Part shown: positions 26,224 to 35,950 of the stretch, piece after piece
Layout of the letters: the number at the start of each line of letters is the position of its first letter
Numbering within the stretch: the stretch's first letter is position 1
NCBI RefSeq assembly: GCF_019083965.1
Contig: NZ_JAHRCY010000004.1
Span: 1-64,000 of the forward strand
From: Catellatospora tritici
GTDB lineage: Bacteria > Actinomycetota > Actinomycetes > Mycobacteriales > Micromonosporaceae
DNA: 64,000 nucleotides
Reading direction: 5' to 3'
The notes under the pieces: generated by a model
The model's database searches: none
What the model was told of the DNA's origin: nothing
What the model saw: only the letters and a program-made list of their open reading frames with translations
Position numbers and translations under genes: made by a program

Positions 26224-26229
26224 GTGGGG

Positions 26230-27240
26230 CTAGACGCGGAACACGATCCGGGCGGGCACCTGGGAGTCGAGGACTTCCGCGATGGCGTCGTTGATTTCCT
26301 CGAGGTCGCGGATCTCGTACTGGACGGTGGTACGTCCGGCGGCGTGCAGGGCGAACACCTCGGCCAGGTCGGCGCGGGTGCCGACGATCGAGCCGATGAT
26401 CGTCAGGCCGCCGAGGACGGTCTCGAAGACCGGCAGCCGCATGATGTTGTCCTTGGGCAGCGACACCAGTACGAGCCTGCCACCGCGGCGAAGGCTCGTG
26501 TGGGCCTGCTCCAGCACGGTGGGGCTGGCGGCGAGCACGACGGCGACGTCGGCGCCACCGAGAGCCTGGATCGCGGCCACCGGGTCGGTGCGGGCGGCGT
26601 TGACGGTGTGGGCGGCGCCGAGTTTTCGCGCCAGCGACAGTTTCTCCTCGGTGACGTCGACGGCGATGGCGTCACCGCCGAAGAGCTGGGCGTACTGCTG
26701 GGCGAGGTGCCCCAGCCCGCCGATGCCGAAGATCGCCACCCGTTCGGTGGGACGGACCCCGGCCACCTTGATCGCCTTGTACGTGGTGACGCCGGCACAG
26801 GTCAGCGGCGCGGCATCGAACGGGCTGACGCCTTCAGGGACCCGCACCACGTGGCGGGCGTACGCGACGGCGAACTCGGCGTGGCCGCCGTCGAAGCCGT
26901 AGCCGGTGTTGCGCTGCGACTCGCACAGAGTCTCCCGTCCGCTGACGCAGTACTCGCAGGTGCCGCAGGTGTAGCCCAGCCACGGCATCGCGACGCGGTC
27001 GCCGATGGCGACCTCGGTGACACCGCGTCCGAGGCGTTCGACGATGCCGACGCCCTCGTGCCCGGGGATGAACGGCAGCGCCGGCTTGACCGGCCAGTCG
27101 CCGCGGGCGGCGTGGATGTCGGTGTGGCACAACCCGCTGGCCTCAACCCGGACCAGGATCTGGCCGGGGCCGGGCTGGGGGATCGGCACCTCGCCGACGG
27201 TCAGCGGGGCGGCGAAGTCGGTGACCACGCAGGCGCGCAT
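26230..27240 (-). CDS. adhP: Zinc-dependent alcohol dehydrogenase, AdhP type
   Basis: 336 aa from ATG at 27240 with AAAGGAG upstream. Catalytic zinc ligands are in ASGLCHTDIHAARGDW (Cys) and FIPGHEGVGIVERLG (His-Glu). The structural-zinc loop is GYTCGTCEYCVSGRETLCES with four Cys. The Rossmann motif FGIGGLGHLAQQYAQ binds NAD(H). It should interconvert ethanol or other short alcohols and aldehydes, giving a fermentative NADH outlet. A DosR-like box 93 bp upstream and its position inside the dormancy block suggest induction under oxygen limitation. Confidence 0.9.
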   Translation of the reverse strand: MRACVVTDFAAPLTVGEVPIPQPGPGQILVRVEASGLCHTDIHAARGDWPVKPALPFIPGHEGVGIVERLGRGVTEVAIGDRVAMPWLGYTCGTCEYCVSGRETLCESQRNTGYGFDGGHAEFAVAYARHVVRVPEGVSPFDAAPLTCAGVTTYKAIKVAGVRPTERVAIFGIGGLGHLAQQYAQLFGGDAIAVDVTEEKLSLARKLGAAHTVNAARTDPVAAIQALGGADVAVVLAASPTVLEQAHTSLRRGGRLVLVSLPKDNIMRLPVFETVLGGLTIIGSIVGTRADLAEVFALHAAGRTTVQYEIRDLEEINDAIAEVLDSQVPARIVFRV

Positions 27241-27644
27241 GACGGCTCCTTTCCTCATCATCTCTCGGTGGCTTCACCTCCGAGCCTCGTCCCGGGCGGG
27301 GCAGCGGTCATGAGGCGGTGGACCTGTCCGACAGGACGTTCGTCCCGGTAGGGGCCGAATGCCGACGCGCGGGCGCCCGTCACGCGGCCGTGGCGGTGGC
27401 CTCGCATCAGTTCCTCGCGCATGGCCACTCGCAGTTTCGCGTCCAGCTTGGATGACGACGGTGGCCATGGTGTCACCTCTGTTCGGTGCCGCTGTCGCGG
27501 CGCGGGGATGGATGGTGCGTCGCCAGACTCGGCCTTGCCACGGCGATCTGGGCAGGGTCGAAGGTCTCCTGCCGGTCCGTCTTTGTGCCCGCGTCGGCCC
27601 GCCGCAGCGACGTGGGCACACCGGCGATCGCGCGCCGGGAGAGT
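27241..27644. other. Gap between alcohol dehydrogenase and DosR-like gene
   Basis: About 400 bp. It holds the box at 27333-27346. A minus-strand frame of about 72 codons (27258-27476, containing KLRVAMREELMRGHRHGRV) has no family match and no convincing ribosome site, so it is left uncalled. Confidence 0.5.
27333..27346. promoter_or_regulatory. DosR-like box AGGACGTTCGTCCC
   Basis: A near-palindromic match to GGGAC-N-WW-N-G-NCCC, 93 bp upstream of the alcohol dehydrogenase start at 27240. Confidence 0.55.
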
Positions 27645-28286
27645 TCAGGGCCGGGTGCCGCCGAGCAGCCGCACGGCGAGCACAGCGGCCTGGGTTCGGC
27701 GTTCCAGGCCGAGTTTGGCCAGGATGCTCGTGACATAGTTCTTGATCGTCTTTTCGGACAGGAACATCTTCTCGGCGATCTCGTGGTTGGTCAGCCCGTC
27801 GGCGATGTGGCCGAGGATCCGCCGTTCCTGCTCGGTGAGCTGGGCCAATTCGGGCGGCTGGTGCACGCCGCGCCGGATGCGGTCGAGGACCTGCGTGGTC
27901 ACCGCCGGGTCGAGCAGTGACTGCCCGGCGGCGACGCTGCGTACGGCGTCGAGCAAGTCGATGCCACGGATCTGTTTGAGGACGTATCCGGCGGCACCGG
28001 CCATGATCGCGGCGAACAGCGCTTCGTCGTCCTCATACGACGTCAGGATCAGTCCCTGGATGCCGGGGTCGACGGAGCGGATGTCGCGGCACACGTCGAT
28101 GCCGTTGCCGTCGGGCAGCCGGGCGTCGAGGACCGCGACGTCGGGGCGCAGCGCGGGGATGAGTCGGGTGGCCTCGGCGGCCGACCCGGATTCGCCGACG
28201 ACCTCGATGTCGCCTGGTTGCTGCAACAGTTCGATGAGGCCGCGGCGCACCACTTCGTGGTCGTCGAGGACAAAGACTCGGATCAT
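27645..28286 (-). CDS. DosR/DevR-like NarL-family response regulator (copy 1)
   Basis: 213 aa from ATG at 28286. The receiver domain begins [20 protein letters not shown]; the phosphoacceptor is Asp54 in DVAVLDARLPDG, with Lys in YVLKQIRGIDLLDAV. The LuxR-type HTH is LTEQERRILGHIADGLTNHE, then IAEKMFLSEKTIKNYVTSIL and the closing [15 protein letters not shown], all close to Mycobacterium DosR. The gene follows an Acg-like nitroreductase gene with a 38-bp gap, so both probably share the promoter with the box at 29408. No kinase gene is adjacent; the DosS-like kinase at 37401 is the likely partner. Confidence 0.9.
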   Translation of the reverse strand: MIRVFVLDDHEVVRRGLIELLQQPGDIEVVGESGSAAEATRLIPALRPDVAVLDARLPDGNGIDVCRDIRSVDPGIQGLILTSYEDDEALFAAIMAGAAGYVLKQIRGIDLLDAVRSVAAGQSLLDPAVTTQVLDRIRRGVHQPPELAQLTEQERRILGHIADGLTNHEIAEKMFLSEKTIKNYVTSILAKLGLERRTQAAVLAVRLLGGTRP

Positions 28287-28324
28287 GGCGGATCCCTGTT
28301 CCGACGGGCCGGATTTCCCGCGGG

Positions 28325-29329
28325 TCACCGGCCGGTCTGGTCGATGGTGGCGGTGGCGTCGAACGGCAGTCGTGGGGTGTGCCCCCGCAGCGCGTGTTCG
28401 GGGTCGGCCACGCCCAGGCGCAGGACGAGGTAGGGGTGGCCGAGGTGGGACAGGATGCGGCGCATCATGGTCCGGGTGCCGTCGATCTCGATGACCTGGC
28501 TGAACGGCAGCACAGCCAGGCCTTGCACGGTGGCGTGCAGCCACACCGCCGACAGGGCCTGCCCGGCCCGCAGCCAGGCGGCGCGGTCGTCCTCGGCGCC
28601 GAACAGCACGACATAGGTGGAGGCCTTGTCGTGGCCGCCGCCGACCGTGAGCGTGCCGCGCGAGCCGAACTCACGCTCGCCGACGTCGGTCTCGGGGCGC
28701 CGGTCCGGGATGACCTCCGGTGGCAGACCCGTGCCTGGCGGGCGGCTCGGTCCGGTCCACAGGTGCGTCTCGGCCAGGACGGCCGGTTCGGCCGCGGCGG
28801 CGTCCTCGGCGTGCGAGACCGCGACGACGAGGTCGGTGACCTGGTCCGGGGTGAGCCGGTGCAGGTGGACGCCGACAGCGCCGGCGATCCGACGCAGCTC
28901 CTCGAGTTGGTCGACGGTGATCGGCACATCGACGGTGGGCCGCCGGTCGGTGTGGCGCAGCTGTATCGCCTGCGCCAGTCGGATGGCGTCCGCGGTCACC
29001 GGAGTGACACCCGTGATGGTGACGGTCGCCAGATGGTGCGGGCGGGCCGGGTCGGGCAGCGGATGTACGGCGGCGTCGTAGCCTTCGGCGTGCAGGGCGA
29101 CCTGAGCGTGGTGCAGTGCCGCCCCGCAGCTGACCAGCATCATCCGCTCGTCGGGGTCGGTGTGGGGCAGCGCCCGCGTGGTGTCGGCATACAGGTCGAG
29201 CCGGTCCGGGTGGATCCGCCAGTGCCAGGGCTGGGTGTTGTGGATCGAGGGTGCGCGCCGCGCCGCCTCAGCGGCCTCGGCGTAGGACGCCGCTGCGGGC
29301 CGGTCCTGCTCGCCGGTGGGCGTGGTCAT
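28325..29329 (-). CDS. Acg-family nitroreductase-like flavoprotein (copy 2)
   Basis: 334 aa from ATG at 29329 with GGAGGCACACC upstream. Blocks: [54 protein letters not shown], and [20 protein letters not shown] then HLGHPYLVLRLGVADPEH. It belongs to the same Acg-like branch as the three other copies but differs from copies 1 and 3 in the HTDRRP motif, shared with copy 4 at 39851. It heads a probable two-gene transcript with the DosR-like regulator. A good DosR-like box lies 79 bp upstream. FMN use is inferred from the fold. Confidence 0.85.
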   Translation of the reverse strand: MTTPTGEQDRPAAASYAEAAEAARRAPSIHNTQPWHWRIHPDRLDLYADTTRALPHTDPDERMMLVSCGAALHHAQVALHAEGYDAAVHPLPDPARPHHLATVTITGVTPVTADAIRLAQAIQLRHTDRRPTVDVPITVDQLEELRRIAGAVGVHLHRLTPDQVTDLVVAVSHAEDAAAAEPAVLAETHLWTGPSRPPGTGLPPEVIPDRRPETDVGEREFGSRGTLTVGGGHDKASTYVVLFGAEDDRAAWLRAGQALSAVWLHATVQGLAVLPFSQVIEIDGTRTMMRRILSHLGHPYLVLRLGVADPEHALRGHTPRLPFDATATIDQTGR

Positions 29330-29407
29330 GGTGTGCCTCCAGAAGTCGTCTCGTCCAGTGCACGCTGTGCGTGCTGCCGCGGCCAGGAGCGAAGGATCCT
29401 TCCGGCC

Positions 29408-29421
29408 GGGACCTTCGACCC
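29408..29421. promoter_or_regulatory. DosR-like box GGGACCTTCGACCC
   Basis: Strong match to the block consensus, 79 bp upstream of the nitroreductase-dosR transcript starting at 29329. Confidence 0.65.
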
Positions 29422-29523
29422 TGCCGACCACCGCGGCCGCCCGCGGACGGCGGGGCTTCGGCGACGCGGCATTCGCCCGCGTGTCGCCCGACGACGTCGG
29501 CACCGGTCGGCCTCCCGGCGGGA

Positions 29524-30513
29524 CTAAGGACTCGCGCCCGGCGAGACGACCGGCACGGGAGCGATCACCTCCGCCAGAGGACGGCGCGGTGTCGTCCCGG
29601 TGGCCACGGCGTACCCGGCACGGAGCAGGATCTGCGGCGGTGCCCCGCGGTGCAGACCCAAGCGCAGCTGCTCGCGGATCGCGGGCACGTCGACCGGCTG
29701 CGACATCAGCGACGTGGCCAGGCCACAGGAGGTGGCGGTGAGCAGGACCCGCTGCAGACCCTGGCCCGCTTGCAGGTCGTCGTATGGCGTGTCGCCGTAC
29801 GAGCCGAGCACCGCCAGGAACGGGTCGTTCTCGTAGTCGCGGCCCGGTTGGCGGGGCGGTCCGCCGAAGTCGCGGCGGGTGAGCAGGTCCTGGGGCTCGG
29901 GTCTGAAGCCGCCGGCGTCGCGCGGCACCCCGTCGGAGCTTGCCTGCTCGCGGACCCAGCAGGCGAGTTCCGCGCCGTAGCCGGGGGTGGCCCGCAGCAG
30001 CCGGTCGGCGGTGTCGACGAGTTCGGCGACCAGCTGCTGGGCCAACGGTCCCAGGATCAGATCAAGCCAGCACCCCTCGACGCGGGCGGCTGCGACGAGC
30101 CTGGCCCGCACGTCCAGCGGGACGGCGGCGTCCATGAACGGGCCACGGTTGCTGGACCTGCGCTCGATCGCGCGGTAGAGCTCCTCGTCGCCGGGTGTGG
30201 CGGTATGCGGGGCGGTCACGCGGATCCGGGCCAGCAGCAACGGGTCGGTGAGGTCCGGTCGCAGGACCGTCTCGCTCGCCCAGCCGGAGTGCGCCAGGGC
30301 GATCCGGGTGTTGAAGACCGCCGCGCCGCATGACACGCGCAGAGCGCGGCCGGAGGGGTCGGCGATCGGCAGGAGGCGGTCCGGGTCGGCGTAGACCTTG
30401 ATCGTGTCGGCGTCGAGGCGGAACCGCCACGGCTGGGTGTTGTGCACCGACGGCGCCCGCACGGCGGCGCGTACCGCCGTCGGCAGGGCCGCCTGCAGGG
30501 CTGTTGGCGTCAT
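29524..30513 (-). CDS. Acg-family nitroreductase-like flavoprotein (copy 3)
   Basis: 329 aa from ATG at 30513, chosen because GGAG lies six nt upstream; an adjacent ATG (30516) and a GTG (30525) are in frame. It shares AVRAAVRAPSVHNTQPWRFR, LRVSCGAAVFNTRIALAHSG, RAIERRSSNRGPF, GQGLQRVLLTATSCGLATSL and PPQILLRAGYAVA with copy 1, its closest relative here. It lies between the dosR transcript and the phosphoketolase gene on the same strand. A DosR-like box (30553-30566) is 40 bp upstream. Confidence 0.85.
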   Translation of the reverse strand: MTPTALQAALPTAVRAAVRAPSVHNTQPWRFRLDADTIKVYADPDRLLPIADPSGRALRVSCGAAVFNTRIALAHSGWASETVLRPDLTDPLLLARIRVTAPHTATPGDEELYRAIERRSSNRGPFMDAAVPLDVRARLVAAARVEGCWLDLILGPLAQQLVAELVDTADRLLRATPGYGAELACWVREQASSDGVPRDAGGFRPEPQDLLTRRDFGGPPRQPGRDYENDPFLAVLGSYGDTPYDDLQAGQGLQRVLLTATSCGLATSLMSQPVDVPAIREQLRLGLHRGAPPQILLRAGYAVATGTTPRRPLAEVIAPVPVVSPGASP

Positions 30514-30552
30514 CATGCACTCCACTGTCCGTGCCCCAGGTGCAGCGGGTCA

Positions 30553-30566
30553 GTGCCGTTGGTCCC
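30553..30566. promoter_or_regulatory. DosR-like box GTGCCGTTGGTCCC
   Basis: The reverse strand reads GGGACCAACGGCAC, a match except for the last positions. It is 40 bp upstream of nitroreductase copy 3. Confidence 0.45.
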
Positions 30567-30792
30567 GTGTCCGCAGGACCTGCGCTCGACCCGGAAGCCT
30601 CCACCGGCTGGTCTCGACGCGGACGGGTCGGCGAAGGCGTGTCCCCCGGGCGATCCCCCGCACCGGTACGGCGTCCCGTGGCCGGTGCGGCCTCGACGGC
30701 CGGGGCGGTGCCGGCGAGGTCGTCGACCCCGGTCGGCACCTGCCCCATGACGTCCCTGGATACGATGTCCCCATTTCCTCGATGACGGCCGG

Positions 30793-33159
30793 TCAGCGGC
30801 GCGTCGGGGTCCAGTCGCGGATCTCGGGCAGATCCTGGCCGGTCTGACGGATGTAGGCGGCGTGCTCGGTGCGCTTGTCGACCATCGCCTGGCGCAGCGC
30901 GGCGGCCTTGCGGGCCAGGCCCGGCACCCGGTCGATGACGTCGATGACCAGGTGGAACCGGTCCATGTCGTTGCGGACCAGCATGTCGAACGGGGTCGTG
31001 GTGGTGCCTTCCTCCTTGTAGCCGCGCACGTGCAGGTTCTCGTGGCCGTGGCGGCGGTAGGTGAGGCGGTGGATCAGCCACGGGTAGCCGTGGTAGGCGA
31101 ACACGACCGGCCGGTCGGTGGTGAAGATGGCGTCGTACTCGGCGTCGGGCAGTCCGTGCGGGTGCTCGGTCCGCGGCTGCAGGCGCATCAGGTCGACGAC
31201 GTTGACGACCCGGACCCGCAGCTCGGGCAGGTGCTCGCGCAACAGGTCGGCCGCGGCCAGGACCTCCACGGTGGGCACATCGCCCGCGGCGGCCAGCACG
31301 ACGTCCGGGTCGCCGCCATCGTCGGCGGCCCACTCCCAGATGCCCAGCCCCCGGGTGCAGTGCGCGACGGCCTCGTCGATGTCGAGGAACGTCGGCGCGG
31401 GCTGCTTGCCCGCCACGACGACGTTGATGTAGTCGCGGCTGCGCAGGCAGTGGTCGGCCACCGACAGCAGCGTGTTGGCGTCCGGCGGCAGGTACACCCG
31501 GATGACGTCGGCCTTCTTGTTGACGACGTGGTCGATGAACCCGGGGTCCTGGTGTGAGAAGCCGTTGTGGTCCTGGCGCCACACGTGCGAGGTGAGCAGG
31601 TAGTTCAGCGACGGGATCGGCCTGCGCCAGTCCAGTTCCCGGGTTACCTTCAGCCACTTGGCGTGCTGGTTGACCATCGAGTCGACGATGTGGACGAACG
31701 CCTCGTAGCAGGAGAACAGCCCGTGCCGGCCGGTCAGCAGGTAGCCCTCCAGCCAGCCCTGGCAGGTGTGCTCGGACAGGATCTCCATGACCCGGCCGTG
31801 CGGATCCAGGTGCAGGTCGGTGCCGACGGTACGGGCATGCCAGGCCTTGCCGGTGACGTCGAGCACCGCACCGAGCCGGTTGGACTCGGTCTCGTCAGGC
31901 CCGACGATGCGGAAGTTGCGGTATGCGGCGTTGGCGCCCATCACGTCGCGCACCCAGGAGCCCAGCACCCGGGTCGGTTCGGCGAGCGGGCCGGGCTTGA
32001 CCGCGTACGCCCGGAAGTCGGGCAGTTCCAGGTCTCGGACCAGCAGCCCGCCGTTGGTGTGCGGGCTGGCGCCCATGCGCAGCGGCCCGGCGGGCAGCCA
32101 GCCGACGACCTCCGCACGTGGTGCGCCGGTGGCGTCGAACAGCTCGTCAGGCCGGTAGGAGCGCATCCAGTCGGCGAGCATGGCCAGGTGGTCGGTGTCG
32201 TCGCGGGCGGCCGACAGCGGCACCTGGTGTGCCCGCCAGGTGCCCTCGACCGGCAGCCCGTCGACCTCTTTCGGTCCGGTCCAGCCCTTCGGGGTACGCA
32301 GCACGATCATCGGCCAGCGGGGCCGGTCGACGAGCTCACCGGCGCGGGCGGCGGCCTGGATCGCGGCGATCTCGTCGCAGACGGTGTCCAGGGTCGCGGC
32401 CAGCAGTTGGTGCACGATCGCCGGGTCGTCGCCCGCGACCAGGTAGGGCTTGTGCCCGTACCCGGTCAGCAGCGCGGTCAGCTCCTCGTCGGACAGCCGG
32501 GCCAGCACCGTCGGGTTGGCGATCTTGTAGCCGTTGAGGTGCAGGATCGGCAGTACCGCCCCGTCGCCGACCGGGTCGAGGAACTTGTTGGAGTGCCAGG
32601 AGGCCGCGAGCGGGCCGGTCTCTGCCTCGCCGTCACCGATCACGCACGCCACGAGCAGATCAGGGTTGTCGAGTGCGGCGCCGTAGGCGTGGGACAGGCT
32701 GTAGCCGAGCTCGCCGCCCTCGTGGATGGACCCGGGGGTCTCCGGCGCGACGTGGCTGGGGACCCCACCGGGGAACGAGAACTGCTTGAACAGCCGGCCC
32801 ATGCCGCGCTCGTCGAGGCCGATGTGCGGGTACACCTCGCTGTAGGTGCCTTCCAGCCAGGTGTTGGCGACCAGGCCGGGGCCGCCGTGGCCGGGGCCGG
32901 TGATGAAGATCGTCTCCTGGCCGCGGGCGGCGATGATCCGGTTGAGATGCGTGTAGAGCAGGTTCAGGCCGGGGGTGGTGCCCCAGTGGCCGAGCAGCCG
33001 CGGCTTGACATGTTCGGGCAGTAGCGGCTCGGTGAGCAGCGGATTGGCCATGAGGTAGATCTGACCGACGGACAGGTAGTTGGCGGCGCGCCAGTGCGCG
33101 TCGAGGCGGGCGAGTTCCTGCGCGCCCAGCGGGGCGCCCTGCGCGATATGCATGTTCAT
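30793..33159 (-). CDS. xfp: Xylulose-5-phosphate/fructose-6-phosphate phosphoketolase
   Basis: 788 aa from ATG at 33159, the standard family length. Diagnostic blocks: [15 protein letters not shown] and [17 protein letters not shown], the substrate loop [20 protein letters not shown], the TPP-binding [20 protein letters not shown] and [14 protein letters not shown], and late [20 protein letters not shown]. The enzyme splits xylulose-5-P or fructose-6-P with phosphate into acetyl-phosphate and a triose- or tetrose-phosphate, giving ATP via acetate kinase without NADH formation. The start has no clear ribosome site. A DosR-like box 54 bp upstream suggests hypoxic induction. It is divergent from the P-type ATPase gene. 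Confidence 0.93.
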   Translation of the reverse strand: MNMHIAQGAPLGAQELARLDAHWRAANYLSVGQIYLMANPLLTEPLLPEHVKPRLLGHWGTTPGLNLLYTHLNRIIAARGQETIFITGPGHGGPGLVANTWLEGTYSEVYPHIGLDERGMGRLFKQFSFPGGVPSHVAPETPGSIHEGGELGYSLSHAYGAALDNPDLLVACVIGDGEAETGPLAASWHSNKFLDPVGDGAVLPILHLNGYKIANPTVLARLSDEELTALLTGYGHKPYLVAGDDPAIVHQLLAATLDTVCDEIAAIQAAARAGELVDRPRWPMIVLRTPKGWTGPKEVDGLPVEGTWRAHQVPLSAARDDTDHLAMLADWMRSYRPDELFDATGAPRAEVVGWLPAGPLRMGASPHTNGGLLVRDLELPDFRAYAVKPGPLAEPTRVLGSWVRDVMGANAAYRNFRIVGPDETESNRLGAVLDVTGKAWHARTVGTDLHLDPHGRVMEILSEHTCQGWLEGYLLTGRHGLFSCYEAFVHIVDSMVNQHAKWLKVTRELDWRRPIPSLNYLLTSHVWRQDHNGFSHQDPGFIDHVVNKKADVIRVYLPPDANTLLSVADHCLRSRDYINVVVAGKQPAPTFLDIDEAVAHCTRGLGIWEWAADDGGDPDVVLAAAGDVPTVEVLAAADLLREHLPELRVRVVNVVDLMRLQPRTEHPHGLPDAEYDAIFTTDRPVVFAYHGYPWLIHRLTYRRHGHENLHVRGYKEEGTTTTPFDMLVRNDMDRFHLVIDVIDRVPGLARKAAALRQAMVDKRTEHAAYIRQTGQDLPEIRDWTPTRR

Positions 33160-33212
33160 CAGCGTGGCCACTGTGGCCGGTGGGGCGTAGGGTCCGGCAG
33201 CCCGCGTGGTCC

Positions 33213-33226
33213 GGGACCTTCGGCCC
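33213..33226. promoter_or_regulatory. DosR-like box GGGACCTTCGGCCC (phosphoketolase side)
   Basis: 54 bp upstream of the phosphoketolase start in the divergent promoter region shared with the ATPase operon. Confidence 0.65.
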
Positions 33227-33284
33227 GTCGTGAGGCGGGCCTGGGCCGTACGCTGGGCGCGCCGTCGCGACCGGCCGTGAGCTC

Positions 33285-33298
33285 GGGACTTTCGACCC
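33285..33298. promoter_or_regulatory. DosR-like box GGGACTTTCGACCC (ATPase side)
   Basis: 81 bp upstream of the ATPase ATG. The half-sites GGGACTTT and CCC are closest of all to the mycobacterial DosR box GGGACTWWAGTCCC. Confidence 0.65.
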
Positions 33299-33378
33299 GG
33301 TCGCCATGCCCCAGGGGCCCGCCGCGGCGGGGCGATCTGCTCTGGGCCGCTGCTCGGCAATGGCGGGAGTCTGAGCAC

Positions 33379-35925
33379 ATGACCCTCACCGAGACCCTCG
33401 CCACGGACGCCGGGCGGCGGCTGCGCGGCCTCACCATGGGCGAGGCCGCGGCACGGTTGGCGCAGGACGGCCCCAACGCCGTCGCCCGCCCGCATCCGCC
33501 GCGCCTGCTGCGGCGGATCCTGGCGCAGCTGGCCGATCCGCTCGTATCGCTGCTGCTGGTCGCCGGTGCGGTCACCGGCCTGCTCGGCGACTGGGCCGAC
33601 ACGGCGATCATCGTCGTGGTCGTCGTCCTCAACACCGCCATCGGCGTCGCGCAGCAGGTCCGTGCCGACGACGCCGTGGCGGCGCTGGACACCCTCACCG
33701 CGCCCACCGCGCGAGTCACCCGCGACGGGGCGGAGCTGGTGCTGCCCGCCGCCGACCTGGCGCGCGGTGACGTGGTGCGGGTCGAGGCCGGTGACATCGT
33801 CCCGGCCGACCTGCTGCTGTACGACGCGCACCGGTGCCAGGCCGACGAGGCGGCCCTGACGGGGGAGTCCGTGCCCGTGTCCCGTGCCGCCGGTGACGAA
33901 CTGTCCGCCGGGACGGTGCTGGTCACCGGCCGCGCGGTGGGCACGGTGCTGCGCACCGGCGCCCGCAGCGCCCTGGGCCGCATCGCCGAACTCGTCGCCA
34001 ACACCCACGCCGGACCGACGCCGCTGCAGCGGCGTCTGACCCGCCTCAGCCGCGTCCTGGGCGCGACCGCGGTCGGGTTGTGCCTGGTCGTGTTCGCGGT
34101 CGGGCTGGCGTCGGGTCGGCCGTTGCTGTTCATGGCGTTGACCGCGGTGAGCCTGGTCGTCGCGGCGGTCCCGGAGTCGCTGCCCGCCGTGGTGACCCTG
34201 TCGCTGGCACTCGGCGCCCGCCGGATGGCCCGCCGCCGGGCGATCCCGCGCAACCTGCACGCGGTCGAGACGATGGGTTCGGTGACCGTCGTCGCGTCCG
34301 ACAAGACCGGCACCATGACCGAAGGCCGGATGACCGTGCGTCGGGCCGTCGCGGCCGACGTCGCGGTGTCGGTCACCGGGGCCGGCTACGACCCCGCCGG
34401 GCGCGTCGACGGCATCGACCGGCCACTACCGCGACCCCTGCTCGATCTGGCCCGCGCCGGGCTGCTGTGCTCCGACGCCGTCGTTCTCGCCCCGACAGTC
34501 GACCGGCCCGCCTGGACCGCCGTCGGGGACCCGCTCGAAGCCGCGCTGGTCACCTTCGCGGCCCGGTGCGGCCTGGACCCCGCGTCGACCCGCGCGAGCG
34601 CGCCCCGCTGGGCCGAGCACCCGTTCGACCAGGCCACTCGGCAGATGACCACAGTCCACCGCGACGGCGGCGCCTTCCTGACCATCTGCAAAGGCGCCCC
34701 GGAGAGCGTCCTGGCCGCGCCTGTGATCGACCCGGCCGACCCGGTGGTGGCCGCCACCCGGCAGGCTGCCGCCGACCTGGCCGCTGCCGGCCTTCGTGTC
34801 CTGGTGATCGCGGCGGCCACGACCGCCGAGCCGACCAATCCCATCGCACCCACCGGGCTGCGGCCCCTCGGCGTGATCGGCATCGAGGATCCCCTGCGGC
34901 CCTCCGCCGCGGCGACAGCCGCCGAGTTCGCCCAGGCGGGCATCCGGCTCATGTTGATCACCGGTGACCACCCCGGCACCGCCGCGCACATCGCCGCCCA
35001 GGTCGGCATCTGGCGGCCCGGCGACCCGATCGCCACCGGCGACCGGCCCGAACAGGCCCACCAGGTCCGGGTGTTCGCGCGCACCCAGCCCGAGCAGAAG
35101 CTCGACATCATCGCCGAACTCCAGCACCACGGCCACGTCGTGGCGATGACGGGCGACGGCGTCAACGACGCCCCCGCGCTCAGCCGCGCCGACATTGGCG
35201 TGGCGATGGGCGGCGGCACCGAAGTCGCCCGGCAGGCCGCCGACCTCGTCCTCATCGACGACAACCTCGGTACCGTCAGCCACGCCGTGGCCGAGGGCCG
35301 CCGCGTGTACGACAACATCCGCCGCTTCCTGCGCTACGGCTTGGCCGGCGGCACCGCCGAACTGGCCGTCATGCTCGTCGGCCCCCTGTTCGGCCTCGGG
35401 GTGCCACTGCTGCCCGGTCAGATCCTGTGGATCAACCTGCTCACCCACGGCCTGCCCGGCCTCGCCCTGGGCGCCGAACCCGCCGAACCCGACGTGCTGC
35501 GCCGCCCGCCTCGCCCACCGGACGAGCAGATCCTCGGCGGCGGCCTGCTGCGCGACGTCCTCGCCCTCGGGGCGCTGCTGACCACGGTCACTGTCGGCAC
35601 CGGCCGCTACGCGGCCGCCGCGGGCTGGCCGTGGCAGAGCATGGTCTTCGTCGTGCTCGGCCTGGCCCAGCTCGGCATCGCCCTGGCCTCGCGGGCCACC
35701 CGACCGCGCGGCACCCGGTGGGCCAACCCCGGCCTGCTCGCCGCCGTCGCCCTGTCCGCGCTGGCCCAACTCGCCGCGGTCGCCGTCCCGGCACTGCGCA
35801 CGCTGCTGGGCACCGCTGCACTCGACCCCACCCAACTCGCCGTGTGCGCCGCGGCCGCCCTGCTGCCCGGAACCCTCGCCGCCATCTGGCAGACCGTCCA
35901 CCGGTGCGCCGGTATCGGTCGATAA
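33379..35925 (+). CDS. CtpF/PacL-like P2-type cation-transporting ATPase
   Basis: 848 aa from ATG at 33379 with GGGAG upstream. The actuator loop is [13 protein letters not shown]; the membrane motif [20 protein letters not shown] precedes the phosphorylation site [12 protein letters not shown]. The nucleotide domain includes [11 protein letters not shown]; the hinge is [20 protein letters not shown]. Eight to ten membrane segments fit a P2 (Ca2+/Mn2+-type) pump, although the usual PEGLP reads PESLP. CtpF (Rv1997) of the M. tuberculosis DosR regulon is the obvious analogue. It is the first gene of a probable operon with a universal stress protein (25-bp gap), CBS protein and DosS-like kinase. 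The transported ion is not proven. Confidence 0.88.
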   Translation: MTLTETLATDAGRRLRGLTMGEAAARLAQDGPNAVARPHPPRLLRRILAQLADPLVSLLLVAGAVTGLLGDWADTAIIVVVVVLNTAIGVAQQVRADDAVAALDTLTAPTARVTRDGAELVLPAADLARGDVVRVEAGDIVPADLLLYDAHRCQADEAALTGESVPVSRAAGDELSAGTVLVTGRAVGTVLRTGARSALGRIAELVANTHAGPTPLQRRLTRLSRVLGATAVGLCLVVFAVGLASGRPLLFMALTAVSLVVAAVPESLPAVVTLSLALGARRMARRRAIPRNLHAVETMGSVTVVASDKTGTMTEGRMTVRRAVAADVAVSVTGAGYDPAGRVDGIDRPLPRPLLDLARAGLLCSDAVVLAPTVDRPAWTAVGDPLEAALVTFAARCGLDPASTRASAPRWAEHPFDQATRQMTTVHRDGGAFLTICKGAPESVLAAPVIDPADPVVAATRQAAADLAAAGLRVLVIAAATTAEPTNPIAPTGLRPLGVIGIEDPLRPSAAATAAEFAQAGIRLMLITGDHPGTAAHIAAQVGIWRPGDPIATGDRPEQAHQVRVFARTQPEQKLDIIAELQHHGHVVAMTGDGVNDAPALSRADIGVAMGGGTEVARQAADLVLIDDNLGTVSHAVAEGRRVYDNIRRFLRYGLAGGTAELAVMLVGPLFGLGVPLLPGQILWINLLTHGLPGLALGAEPAEPDVLRRPPRPPDEQILGGGLLRDVLALGALLTTVTVGTGRYAAAAGWPWQSMVFVVLGLAQLGIALASRATRPRGTRWANPGLLAAVALSALAQLAAVAVPALRTLLGTAALDPTQLAVCAAAALLPGTLAAIWQTVHRCAGIGR

Positions 35926-35950
35926 TTCGTACAACGGACAGGAGTCAGCC

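Noticed and set aside
27258-27476. Minus-strand frame of 72 codons between adhP and the DosR-like gene
   Set aside because: No family match, poor start context, overlaps the DosR-like box and promoter region.
30514-30792. Possible gene between nitroreductase copy 3 and phosphoketolase
   Set aside because: Frames are Arg/Pro-rich shadows without starts; only a DosR-like box is supported.
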